Part shown: positions 31,601-45,185 of the stretch, one piece after another
How positions within the stretch are numbered: the stretch's first letter is position 1
Layout: every line of letters starts with the position of its first letter
Source of the DNA: Cristatella mucedo
Taxonomy: Eukaryota > Bryozoa > Phylactolaemata > Cristatellidae
NCBI GenBank assembly: GCA_009760855.2
Contig: WPIO01000006.1
Span: 2,079,001-2,143,000, forward strand
Length of the DNA stretch: 64,000 bases
Direction: 5' to 3'
The notes under the pieces: generated by a model
What the model was told of the DNA's origin: nothing
The model's database searches: none
The model's input: the letters and a program-made list of their open reading frames with translations, nothing else
Program-made: the position numbers and the translations under genes

Positions 31601-34600
31601 AGTGAAGTTAAGTTAAGATTGTGCTTGAGGATTACATTGGCAAGAGAGAGGATATACATAGTGGAAAGAAGTGAGTGCTTCTGCACAGACTCTGCAGATT
31701 CCAGGGGCACCTCATACTTGCAAAGCCGTCTTGATGACTGCTGCTCATTGTCATCAATGCTCTGAAATCTCCCCTCTTGTGATATTTTGATGTTATCGAA
31801 ACTTTTGCCGTGCAGTGCCAGTGGTTCCCAGGTGAGGTGATAGGCATACACAAGCAGCTTATTGATATATGTGTTATTTATATATTGATATTTATATATT
31901 TAAACAATTATAGCTTATTGATATCAATTGTTATTAAACATTGACATATCAAACATTGACCAGAGTTCGAGCAGAACTTTTCTTACTACAGACGTGAACC
32001 GAATAAACTTAGGTCTTTGTTTTTGTTCTCCCTTATTTTAGTATGTGCAGGCACTTTATGGTCCCATACTGACTTGCAAAGGCCACTGCCAGTCAGCTTA
32101 TGGATCATGACCGAAGCCTGAAAAGTCGTCAACGTAAACCTATCTATCGACCGATGGGATTTTGCACTTTTAGCTTGCTTCCAGGCTACTGAGTTGTATC
32201 TTATATTATGTAAGCCCATAGTCTGGATAAGGTTTGAATTGACTTGTTGGATCTTGCTCACTTGCTATTGGGTGGGCATGGCTGAAGTGACCCGTCATTA
32301 CTTGCAGCGTACAATCAAACGGTGCCACTTTCACCCTAAATTGAGCCAAATATTATGGGAATTTAGGTCAGGAACGTTCACTGTATTGTGGATTTACAGT
32401 AACAGTTTTTGTGTTCGATGGCACAGCAAGTTATCCTTCGTTGCTGCATGGAACTAAACTAAAGTTTGCAGCTTCCCGGCGATTGCGACCAGTATCCCGT
32501 GGTAGGTGACCTTAAGCGATCCTTCAAGATCTTTTAGTGGATCACTCGGGACTTCAATGTCAATTGGTTCGCTATGCAACATGTCGGAGAGTTTACTGCA
32601 TCCTGATGCTGGATCAAAGTATAAGATTCATTTAAATTTAAAGTCTTGTTTACTCTCGTAGGGATAGCTCGCTGTTGGCCTGGACAAGAGGCATTGTTAG
32701 AACTCCAACAACTCTTTGCCATCTCGTTCAAGTTGTTTGCAACCGTTATTTTCAGACTTTATCCAACTATTACTGATTTATAATACGATTCTGTGCCGCA
32801 GCAAAATTGTCAAATTGCGCTTCTTTTAGACATTGCTACGTCGACTCCTGTAAGATGACCGGTAGACTAAAGTTGGTGGATTATCGTGTTGTTTTTGGGT
32901 TCTCTGATATTTTCAAGAGTGAGCGGGGTTGAGGATTACACTAGTGCTGCTTCATCCCTCAATCTCCGCTGGTCTAAACAAGCAGAAATGGCTACTGAAT
33001 ATAAAATGATAATGTAAAAGGATTTTGGCTGTTTTTTAAAGTATTTAAGGTAACCCCGACCTTTTAGTGCTAATGCTAGTATTCACTAATCCAGTAATTG
33101 TAAATTGAACGTTATTTCTGGCATAGTATAATCTGGAACTGTGTGACAGTGGTGCACTTAAGTGTACATATGAAAGCATACCCGAATATACCTGCATCTG
33201 TTTATGTAGCTGTATGTACTTTTATGTATGTGCAAACGCACATGTAAGGATTTTTGGGACAACGGTGCATTAGTCGAGGCAAATGCTCAAGCATTACCGA
33301 ACATTGCAAAATCTAGGCTTACAATGCCACCCGAAGAAAGTATTACATGAAGAAGCACTATTAGTGGCAAATCTTGCATGCTGCCACTTTGGTTTCCCTA
33401 CTGGGTGCAAAAAAAGTAAACTGAACTTGTTTGGCCGTGCAAATTAGTGCGGAAATAGTTGTTGATGGTAGTTTTCTAGTACCACCAGAACACGACGAAA
33501 TAAGATTAATGGATGTGCCGAGCATCTTTACCTAGAAAAACGAGTCTCCAGGACTAGGTCGGTCAGTTCTTTAGGAATGATCGGATTTGAGACATCCGAT
33601 TTTTGCTTGTGCAAATGAAAGCACGAAGTGATTTGAAACTACTCTAAATTCAGTGGTACATTTAGAACAAGAGCTGTAAACCTGTATCAAGCTATTACAC
33701 AGTTCTTTTCAGACACACGAGACAGCAGAACCATGATCTGCACCCATAAAAAATTGTGCCCTGTGTCTGTAGACGAAATTATCTCTAGACGAAAGTTTAA
33801 TTTAGGGCTGTTATTTGGCAGGCCTGATTGAGTCCAGAGTTAGGAAACAGTTAAAAAGGATTTTTTAATTCCTTGTTTGTCACTTAATGCTGTTAGTAGT
33901 TTCTCCACTAAACTGCTCCATCGATTTCGTGAATCGTTTTCATCCGTGACTGGCATAAGGCTCCTCATATGCAAAATGGCATTTTTAAAGCCCTTGGGAA
34001 ATTCCCTACATGGTTTTTGAGATATTTTCGAGATGTCTGTGGTATGTGGTGCACGGTAGGCTATGCAGTGCACGCGGTAAATCGTATTTAACAAGTGTTC
34101 CCAAGGCCTAAAACATTATATCTTTTCAAAAACAATACCGTGTTGGAAGCCGGAGTTCCTCCAGAAACTGAAAGGCTCGTTTTGGATCTTTATTTTTTTT
34201 TGCACTTGGTGAGAAGTGAAAGTAAAGGTGTGACATGCACAATTGTTACCAATATTTTTGATTCATGCAAATCCCATGTTTTGGTGAGTTTCCGTTGGCT
34301 GGGATTTCATAAAATAATAAAAATGCAGAAATTAACAAGGTTGCAATGTCCATGGATTTTTTATGCCAACATGGTTCATATCTATGTAAACAGTATGCAA
34401 TGTTTTGCATGCGTACATACACGCGCACATACACACACGAACGCTCAGGCGAAAAATCTTCACACTGCGTACGCTGTCAGTCTGATTAGGGTTGTTATCT
34501 TGCTGCCAAATGTAATGTCCCCCCAAACGGAGTATTTGAGCATCGAAACCCACTGTTCTTGACCGTAAGTACTTGAATCAAGTACTCTTTCAGGAATCTC

Positions 34601-35069
34601 TGTTTGGTGCTGATGCAGTGGCTCAGCTAGTCACCTAATTTAAACCTTTAGAGCGACTATTGAGCAATTTCCACAGGCGGCTTCGGCCAGGTGTTCGACC
34701 TGCACCACTAGCCGACCCTTTCAGTAGAACTCTGGCTCAGCGAAACGTGTTACAGCAGAAGGGGCAACACAGAAGCTGGTGCCTCTATTCCTGGCCAGAC
34801 AATGGAGGTAATAAAGAATCGTGCTGGGATGATGTCACACCCTGAATGCACACAGCGAAAACGTATTTTTGTGGGCTGTCAATAGAAATTTCACATGCTT
34901 TGTATAACTTTCGTATACCTGGTATCATAGAAAACCCTCCTATCGCCCAAACAAATTTGCTGTTACTGCAGAGGCTGACATAGTGCAAAAAATCTTTGTG
35001 CCTGAATGTACTAACAGGTATACATGTGCAGCTATGTCTGCATGTATATATACAGGCATGTATATAAAT

Positions 35070-35103
<34 letters not shown>

Positions 35104-35940
35104 TTAATGTATGTTTACAGTGGCACCTCGGCTTACGAGTGTTTTGACATACGAGTGTACGACATACAAGAGATACGAGCTGTCTCTCGGCCGATTTTTT
35201 GCTTTGAGTTGGGAGCTAAAATTCGGGTTACGAGCCAGCTTCAGATACTCCACCGCTAGTTACCGCAGCGAACGCTACACTGCGTGTGGTTACTCAGTCT
35301 AATAAGGGTAGGGCAGCAAACAACGTTCCCTTGCAAGACACTGCCCTACAACCCAGGTGTGACGCCAAGCAGCACAGGCCTATTGGTTCGCTCCGAGACA
35401 GACTCCAACGAGCCATCGTGATGCTTGGACGCACAAGATCGCCGGACTCCGGTGTTAAATCCGACTATGGCAGGAGCAGCTAAGTTCGTACTGTACTTTT
35501 GTTTAGGCAATATCATCGCGTGAGAGTTCATCTCGTAATTGATAACTATCGGCGAGTCCGCATAAAGGCCCAGCCAGTAAACTGAAAGCAAGGAAAGTCC
35601 GGCGAAAAGGACAAAAGTCGGCGAATAAATTCAGATATTCATTCCAGCCTTTCTCCTCTAACTCTATTAGCATCTTCAAGTCGTCTGATACCCAACTTAC
35701 TCCTGTACATTAGGATTAATAAAACCAGTTTATTGCAAGACATTCTATTGTATTGTTTTTTAAACGATATTTGTTAATAATAAGTACATTTTTAATTTAA
35801 AAACACATTACGAAAATTGCAGTGTTCTTTGCGGGTCGGGAACGGATTAATGGCATTTCAATTCAGTTCAATGGGAAAATTGATTTGAGTTACGAGCTCC
35901 GGCATGGAGCACATTATGCATGTATATATGTATGTATATG

Positions 35941-35987
<47 letters not shown>

Positions 35988-38900
35988 TGTGTGTGCTTGT
36001 GTAATGTAATGTAGGTAAGGTGGTTGCTTTCACGACCGAGGTCCCGAGGTCGTGGGTTTGATTCCTGCAGTGGGCGATTCTTTATCGCCACTGCAAGCAG
36101 TGGTGATAGCCGTAAAGGTTCTTCTGTCTCTTTACAAAAAGAGGCTGTTTAATCAGCTAGGATTTATTTATTTTACTTATTTATCTCTGTCTGTAACTCC
36201 ACAAAACCATAATGGCTGTGGGTGTTACGCAGGAGAGTTTTGTATACTGCAGTCACAGCCTAAGTGGCTTTCGGTATGCATTCGGTAGCCAAAAGACTTC
36301 ATTTCATGCAATAAAGAGAAAGTGGGAAGCATAGCAGAGTCAGGAGAGCAGTTGAGATAGAGAGTAGCATGGACGTAGCAACTCAGGACTGCTGAAAAGG
36401 ATGAGCCGTAGTCGGCAGCAGGAGAGTAGTCGTTGCGTAAGAATCGTGGAAGCGAGTTCCACAGCCTAGGACCTGCAGAACTAAAGCTTCTGCTGCCAAT
36501 TGTCTTTAAGCGGAGGAATGGAACAGCTAATTTATTGTCCACACAGGACCTGAGGGCACAAAGAGGCTGAAACTGGTGCAGCGGTTCAGCTAGGTATGGA
36601 GAAGCCAAGCCGTGGTGGGTCTTGTGGGTCAGCGTAAGAACTTGGCTCTGTATCCGTTGATTAATCATTTATATATACTTTATATAAATATTTATATACA
36701 TTATATATACATGTGTACCTGTATATATGTGTGTGTGTGTGCATGTGTGTGCACGCACACATGCGCACTTGTGCCTACTTGTTTAGCAGCCAACCGAACC
36801 AAGGAGCTTTTAAAGTGATTGCTGGCCAAAATGTGCTGGTTCATGGTAAGATGTAGTACCACACCCGTCCGGAGTAGTTTGGAGTAGGCATTCTAGGGTT
36901 TCTGTATGGCTGCATCGTTTTAGATGCCACATCCCTGGGTCTTAGCCGAGAGGCAGGGTAGCTTTCGTACGAAGTGACATCTACACTCCTGCTGCCGACT
37001 ATGGCTCATCCTTTTCAGCGGTCCTGAGCTGCTGCTTCCATGCTACTCACTACCTCAACTGCTCTCCTGACTCTGACCCTGACTCTGCTATGCCGCCCAC
37101 TTTCTCTTTGTTGCATGAGGGGATGTCTATTGGCTACCGAGTGTGTACCGGAAGTTCTTCAGGTTTTGAGTGCGCTATACAAAACTCTCCTGCGTAGCAC
37201 CCACATAGTCTTTGCGGCTTTGTGGGCTTACAAGCGGAGATATATTAGATAACATTGCTCACACCCAGCGGTCTTAATTGTCCTGGCCGCTGGGGCTGCT
37301 GGGTAAAAATACATAGTCGTAGTTTCGTCGCTGGGACGTATACATTTTTCCAGAGAAAGCGAAAGGAAATTGTTCGACTGAAATGAGTTCAAGGTCGTGT
37401 CATGTGCTGACACAGTGCAACAGCTGACTGTGGCAAATTGTGGCACAGTATCTCTGTGGATGCAGCATACCACTCACCACCAGTGCTGGGCCAATTTCTT
37501 TGGCTAAGTCGGCTGGAAACATTTTTTTACGGAAGTTCCGGAGTTTGTTTGAATTCAAAATATGTATACACTCGTTCTCTTCCTGAGAAAGAATAGACTG
37601 AGCCGTCATATTGCAGTGACCGTGCATGTAGCAGCTGGGCTAGACAGGACCAGTATTTCCAACCGGAAGCTGCTCAGCTGCGGTCAGCTACACGCGCAGG
37701 CACGTGCTTGCACACACACACACTTGGTTGGTGTGCTTACTTGTGTTTGTAATTGCAAACGAATAGAAATGCTTCAGTTTAAGGCTCACTTCGATAGACT
37801 AAGCCAGGCTGTTGCCAGGTCTGTTCGATGCTTGGCTGCTGGCCTGGGTGGGCCCACTGCCGAGTGGATATTCTGCAGCAGACCCCCATTTAATGGGTTC
37901 TGTTGTGTGGACCGATTTCACCTGACCCTATTTTGTATGTGGCATTACCGCTATGTAAAGTGCTCAGCCTTGAAAGAGCGGAACCAGTTCATAGTAGGTC
38001 TTCGTTATTTGATCGCTTTCCCTGGGTATCAGACGTGCGGTAAAATCTCTCTGGATATGGGTAAACTCGGAACACGGTTTTCTGTGGCGTGGAATCATAA
38101 CCGTAGTTCCTCAAAGCTTTTTTGTGGAAATGGCAGCCATTTTACAGTTGGATTACATTACATTACATATGGAGGCTGGCTGGCACAGATCATCTGAGGC
38201 CGTAGCGTGAAAAAGGCCTTTCGCAGTCGCCTGAAATTTTGAGGGTGAACCAGGAACACCTTTTTCTTTAATGTGGAATCAAGACCACAGCTGTGTGACA
38301 CCTAGTGTCTAAATGGCTCTTGTATTGCCGTTGTAATATGTATGGAGGCTGGCTGGCCCGGGCCATGTTTGGCCATATCATGGGAACGAGCAAGTGCAAT
38401 CGCACGAAACTTAGTGGGTTAACATTGACCATCAATTTCTATAACTTTCAATTAAAATCGCAGTTTCCCGATGCTTTTTGTGGAGTATCACACAGTTTAA
38501 CTGTTTAGGGCTGCCATTTGGGCCGGGCCATTGGAGGCCATAGCCTGAGAACGCAAAAGTGAGATTACATGACATTAGGTCGGTAACCTGGCATTCTGTT
38601 CTCTATAATATGGAATCAAAATTGCAGTTGTGCGTAGGTTTTTGTGGTAATGGCAGCTGTATTGCCGGTCGAATGCGTGAATAGGCTGGCTGACCCGGGC
38701 CATTTGAGGCCATAGCACGAGAGTGCGCAAGCTCGATTGCATGAAATTTGGTGGGTTGACCCATAACATCATTCTTTATAATTTGGAATAAAACCGCCAC
38801 GTTCTGACGTTTATTGAGGAAATGGCAGCTGTATCACATTTATTCGTGGGACTCCAAAAATTTCACAGTTGCAAGTTAATCCTTGGATTTCCACGTCAAC

Positions 38901-41900
38901 ATCTTAGCTGTCTGCCAATGTATATATCGTCCTAGTAGTTGGTCAATGGTGCCATTAGAGGAGAGCGGTAAATTTATCTGTAAATTCCTCGAAAGCAACA
39001 GGAACATTCGCTACTAGAGCTAAAATTATTTTCAGCCTAAAGAGCTAACATTATTTTGATGTGCATTAGCAGATTTTCGTCGTGACGTTGTTCTGTTGCA
39101 GTATTAGAATATATAGATAAAGATAAAAGAGGAGAGCAGTTATCGGTCAATTCCTCGAAAGCAACGGGAACATCTGCCACTGGAACTAAAATTATTACAA
39201 AATACTAGCTAATTTTAACAGCCACTTTTGTATAGAAGCAGAAGAGCTTTTACTGCTATCACCACTGCTTGCAGTGACGATATAGAATCACTCGCCACAG
39301 GTTTCGAACCCACAACCCTTGACGTGCATTCACTGATTTTCGTCTGCCGTAATTATGTTACAAGATTAAAATATTGAACCTTTCGCCAAAGATTCTGTCC
39401 GAGATCAAACAGCACGCAACTAGCTACACTTCAGGAAAAATTGTTGAACAGGCATTCTGACTCGTCTTCTCGAAATCTTACATGGTATTTGCCATATTCA
39501 GAGGTTGCATAATTAATGAATGACGAAACTGGACGTATTGTTATTACTTGCACACCAGCCATACAATACAATTTTTTGGTGCAACTAATTGATTTGGTAG
39601 ACAAAAAGCCAGTTAATTAAATCAATTAAACCATACACTGAAAACAACTGCTATTATTATTATTTTGCACTTTTTTGTCTGCTCACTTTTGTCTTGGGCA
39701 TCTTTTTTCTTACGGCTCTGCCCCTGACAGTGAAGGGGCTGCTGTCCTGCGCTCGACCCACTCGACCTCAGGCAGTGGATTGGGACGATAGTCGCGACAT
39801 GACTTTTGCGTAGCGCCCTGAGAGAATTGAAATCTCTTTCTAGGCGTTTTACACAATGCTGGAAAGGAGTCGTGTCAGTTAGTTAGTGATAGCACGCAGG
39901 TTATCAGCATGCGTACACAGGCAAAGACGAATTCATACGGCAGGAGAAAATGCCGCGAGGAGCACTTGGGCTTGTGGCTTTCTTTTTTAAATGTCTTTGA
40001 GTTTGGGGGATGTCGTGACCCCAGCCAGCAGGCAGTTTCAGGCTTTAGAAATTTACGAGCTAAGGGTATGGTCTCCGAAGGATTTGAGATTCGTTAGAGG
40101 CACTCCTAAAAGACCTCAGCAGAAGTGGGGGCAGGTGATACGATGCAAATCCTGATTAGGAAGTAGTTCGGATAGGCAGGCCTTAAGCAAGAGACTAAAG
40201 GGACCTACAAAGTGAGTGACAGTACCATCCAGTCGGTTCGCTGCTTGATAGGGAGCTAGTGCAGGTCGCTGAGAAGTAGTCGTCTAATGTGGCAGTTGCA
40301 ACGTTTCAGAGAGACAAGCCTGACTGCAGAGCCCTGCACTAGCTTTATGTGTCTTATTGCACAGGCAGGTAGACCTGTGTTACTGAATTCTAGATGGGAT
40401 GTCACGAGTGCACGGACCAGCGTGGCTGTTGTATCCTAATCTAAGCCGACCCGAATTTCGGCAATGGTGCATAGTGGAAAGTAGGCAGTTTTGACTGTGG
40501 AGCTGACGTGGTCATCTAATGAAAGGTCACTTTGGAGAAGGACACCCAGATTTCGTGCATCCACTACTGAAGGTATGCTGGCCGAGCCTACTTTGAGGGT
40601 TAGGCTTTATAATTTCAGAATGATGCTAGGGTTGCACTTAATCAATACAGTAAGTCGGTTTTATCGTCATTGACTTTGAGAAAGTTTGCCACCATTCGTG
40701 TGCAAATGTCACCGATGCATGCAGCATGGGAGTTGAGCAGGAGTTGAGAGAGTTTTGAAGTGCTGGAAAGCTGGGGGGGGGGGTTAAAGCGCAGGTACAT
40801 CCGAGTGTCATCTGCATACAAATGAAAGCCCGCACTGTGCTCGGCGATTATCTCGGTCTGAGGTAGAGTGTAACTTGAGAAAAGACGCAGCCTTGCCTCT
40901 AAATGAGCAGAGCCCCTGCAGCAGCTGCCTGCTGCCAAAGTGTTCACTTCGTGATTCTCTCTCGCCGGTGTCACGTGCTGTAATAGTGCTCTGTCGTCGA
41001 GTTGGCCATTTGCAGACGTCAGCCATGACCGGCGCCAAGCCAATCAGAGCCTCGTGCCAAGGCGTCTGCTTCGGCCTTCCGGTGCTTTGTGCTGCTGACA
41101 GGCAGGCAGGCAGGCAAGGGAGGTGATGCAAGGGTATTGTTAAGCAATCCGTTTGTCTGGTATCGGGTGAGTGGAGGCACAGCCGGGTGACTGCAGGCAG
41201 CTGGGTAGCAGAGAGGCTGGGCAGAGCAGCAGTTCTGTTCTCTCCTCTTTCATGCACTCTGTAAAGAAAGGTGCAGATGACCCAGGTCGTATGTACTCCC
41301 TAGTTGCTCTCAATTGGCGCCTACGTTCGTTCGTTCGCTTAATCGCTTTCCCATCCTAACCAGATCGCTGAGTTTTTCTCATTGACCTTTTCTCATTGAC
41401 CAATTGGGGGGGGGAGGGTCAGGCACGTCAATCGCCGGTGTGCTTCGACGAACTTCCGGGCGATCTCGAGGACAAAGCTTGGCACGTCCCCCATTCTCCG
41501 GTTAGAGTGATACTCGCGTGGCGTGTGCTTGCCGGGTTTAATTTGCCGCTCCTGATGTGAGCTCGACATTGATTGGAACCCTTGGCAATACTAAAACAAT
41601 ACCACCTTAGGTGAGTGAAACTGATAACATACAGCAAGTCCTAGCAGCTCCGTGTAGCTCTCGCTGCATCGGCTCATCAGCCGTTGCCAGTCAGGTGGTT
41701 TCCAGCAGCCGGGCCGCTTGCATGTGGCAGATCGATGGGGGCACGTAGCTTGCTGTGCGTGCCGGTCTACGGCGGCGCGCTCGGCTGCTGCCAGCCGGAT
41801 CCAAAAGGCTGTGTGCAGCCTTTTGGATCCTGCCTTCAAAACCGAGTGTGGCCCACGTGGCCGCTGCGCTGGCCCGGGATGTCTCGGCGTTAGGGGAATA

Positions 41901-43448
41901 ACTGCAAGCAGCACAAACGAAGCATAATGTTGGCATACAAAACGCCAGAACGATCGGCCGTGGGTGCTTGGCGGCGAGGGTGAGCCTTGTGCATGGTAAG
42001 CCCAAGGCCACGAGACAACCGCTGGCTGCTGCTGCTGTGAAATCCAGGTTCGTGAATCTGTCTACTGAACGTCGGGTCTCGGGTGCATCTCATCTGAATG
42101 CATGACACGCCTTGCACTGTGCACAAGTCTTGGCTGACTTGCTGACTTCCATATTCCACTTTTCTGTCCTCAATGCGTGGCCATTGGCTGATGCCCTGGG
42201 TCAAACAACTAATCAGCTGTTTGGTGACCAAATGCTAGCCTGTAGTGCACGTCAGCTTTGTCTACCTACCTTTTGGGCCTTAGTTCTCCAGCAGCTCGGG
42301 AGACTTTTCAGCTCAGCTTCTTTTAGGCGAGCCGTCGATGAGGTTTTGCGTGTTGGTTCCAAAGAGTCGTCTCGCTGCACCCGTGACTTGTGAGCTTCGT
42401 CACCCATGCCCGTGTAAACAATAAGACTGCCTTATCAACAGCCTTATCTATACCAATTTAAGCGAGAAAGTCCGTCCTCCGTCATGCAGCAAGATGGCGC
42501 AGCATTGTCTTCTGTGATCGGTACTTGCGGGAGTGACGTGTAATGGACGTGTTAATTTATGCATAGTATTGTGTTTCTACTACGACTCCGGGGAGCGAGG
42601 CAGTGAGCTCTCATTTATATAGATGGGGTCGAGAGAAAAAATGCTAGCTGATTTTACAGCCTCTTTCTCTGTATAGCGACAGAAGAGCCTTTACTGCTAT
42701 CACCACCGCTTGCAGTGGCGATAAAGGATCGCCCACCGCAGGATTCGAACCCACGAACTCGGGGCCGAGGCCGTGAAGAGCAACCGCCTTACATAGTGAG
42801 CCATTAAGTCTCACGAAGCGCTTTAGCCACTCGTCATTCAGCCTGCTTCCGGCTGATCGTGCAGAACTGTCTACTGCCGGGCTTGCACCCACAACCCTGG
42901 CCATGAAGTGCAAGCGCCTGGAGTAGGCGAAGTCCCTAATTTTTCGAAGCTGTCAATGAAATAGAGTATTGACCGATGCTGCATTTGAGTGGTTGCTCAT
43001 TCGCACACCGCGAGCTCGCTGCACCAACGAGCAGCAGCAAGTGCTCGCTGCGCTGCCAGCATACATGTTGCCGTCGATCGCCTCACCACCGTTCACCGCC
43101 CTTTGTTCTGCAGTTGCCGACCTGGTGGCGGATTCGAGGAGCGTACCTGTCGAAGAGTACGATACGCTGCGGTACGAGCTGGGCGTCGGCGAAGGACCCG
43201 TTGATCACCCTGTTGGAAAGGCTCTGCCACTCGAGTGCAATCTCGTCTACCTGAATGGCGGTGAGTATGCTCGTAGCGAGTTGTGTGGCATGCATGCATG
43301 CCATCCCGGCAGGTGCTGCAGTTGAGCCCGCTTGTAGGGTTTTATTGCAAGCCAGATTCCCATTAGGTGCATGCTCAGGGTAGATGCGATTGTTGGCCGC
43401 ACGTTTCTCATCCAAGCGGAGCATGCTCGAGCACGTATTACGCGATCG

Positions 43449-43541
<93 letters not shown>

Positions 43542-45134
43542 GAGGCTAGGCAGGTGACTGCATGGATGTTCTGTTTGTGTTTTGCCTGGCCTGCTTGCCT
43601 CTGGCGCTGTGTAGGCTTAGCATGACTTTGGGGCGTGGTTGAGATCGGTTAGCAGCGGACGCCTTCCCATCCCACCCGTAACTCGGCTGCCTTCGCCGAA
43701 AGCATTGCTGAGTTGTTCGTTGCACCTTGAACAGAGTTTGTTCTAACAAATGGAACAGGGTAAGGGCTTGAGGAGAACTGGGTGAGTGATAGGGCCTCAT
43801 TGAGGAGCATGTCTGCTGCAGCCTGTGGGCTAGCCAATCAATGTGAACATAACAGCCGTGCTAGTAATGACGACGACGATGATGATGATGATGATGATGA
43901 TGATGAGGCTATGCATTTGTGCACTATCGTACTTCTTTACTTTGGTAGCTGTGTCGCTTTGCAAAAAGTAAGCCCACATAACAGCCTTGTACATCTAGTG
44001 GCCGCAGAGCCCTGGTGGGCTTCCATACTCCCACCCCCTGACCTATTGCCCGAGGACAATAAAGAATGGCCTGCTGCAGGGTCTTGGACCAGGATCGTGA
44101 AATGTGCATGCATCCGTGCACCGTGCTATGACCCAGCTCTTTTAAGACCCCTTTTTCTCCATGAATTGATGAGGAAAAAATCTTTCTTTTTCTTCACCAC
44201 TGCGGCTCATAGACAATGGGAGCTGGATAGCGGCAGTGTCCTTCATGTTGTGGGGATTAGTAAACTTCGCAGCTCTTGCTTTTGGCTGTACGTTTTGGGC
44301 ATCTCTCACCTGTTATCCAGCTTGGAGCTGCCTCGACCAACATGCAAGGGTGCTATTTCACATGCTGCATGAGGTTCATTCGGCATTATCACTGCTAGGA
44401 GTTACTCAGAGCCGTTCATTTTGATACCCATGACGCTTTTTAATTTGCATTTTTCTGCTTTCTAGATCAGCCTTTCATTTTGGGGAGCATTTTTTTTTAG
44501 TCCGCACGAGCACAATATTAGGACTGTAATTGGGCTGTCTGCGTTAAATGCGAGTGGCAAGCGATGCTGCCCACATGCCAGTTTACTGAGCCGATCCTTC
44601 AACACTTAGGGATGTGAGGCTGTGGCACCCTGCAAGTTTCTTCTTCACGTTCAAAAGCAGTCGAGAGTCTGCAGGTCGTGCATCGCTCCACTTTGGGGTG
44701 ACTGCGCTAATCTAAAGCGTCGCACAGGCACCGAACGTTGCCCTCACTCGGTCGTCTTGCCGATGAGTTGCGAAAAGCTGCAAACTTCTGCCGATGCAGG
44801 TACCCTCGAGGTTGTCCGAAAGAACGCCATCTCCATATCTGTGCCCCGTAGGCGAAGTGGCTTCTGCTGGCTGCTGTGCGAGTGTGGGTGTGGCATCTCC
44901 GCTCCATCACGTGGTTCTGCCGCAGCTCTGCTCGCCCATGGGGCGTACTACGCGCCGGCACGTGACCGTATCCTTGCCGTGTTTTTGGACTTTTTGCTTG
45001 TGCATCGGCCTGTGCACACGCTATCCACACACACCCTCTTCCTCTCCCTTTCCCTCTCCATCTCTCTCTCTATCTCTCTCTCTCAATCTCTCTCCCTCTC
45101 TCTATCTCTCTCTCTCTATCTCTCTCCCTCTCTC

Positions 45135-45185
<51 letters not shown>

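Noticed and set aside
43782-44372. 196-aa frame with a poly-Asp run
   Set aside because: The Asp run is a (GAC/GAT)n microsatellite; the rest has no domain and the frame lies in IBA57 intron 4.
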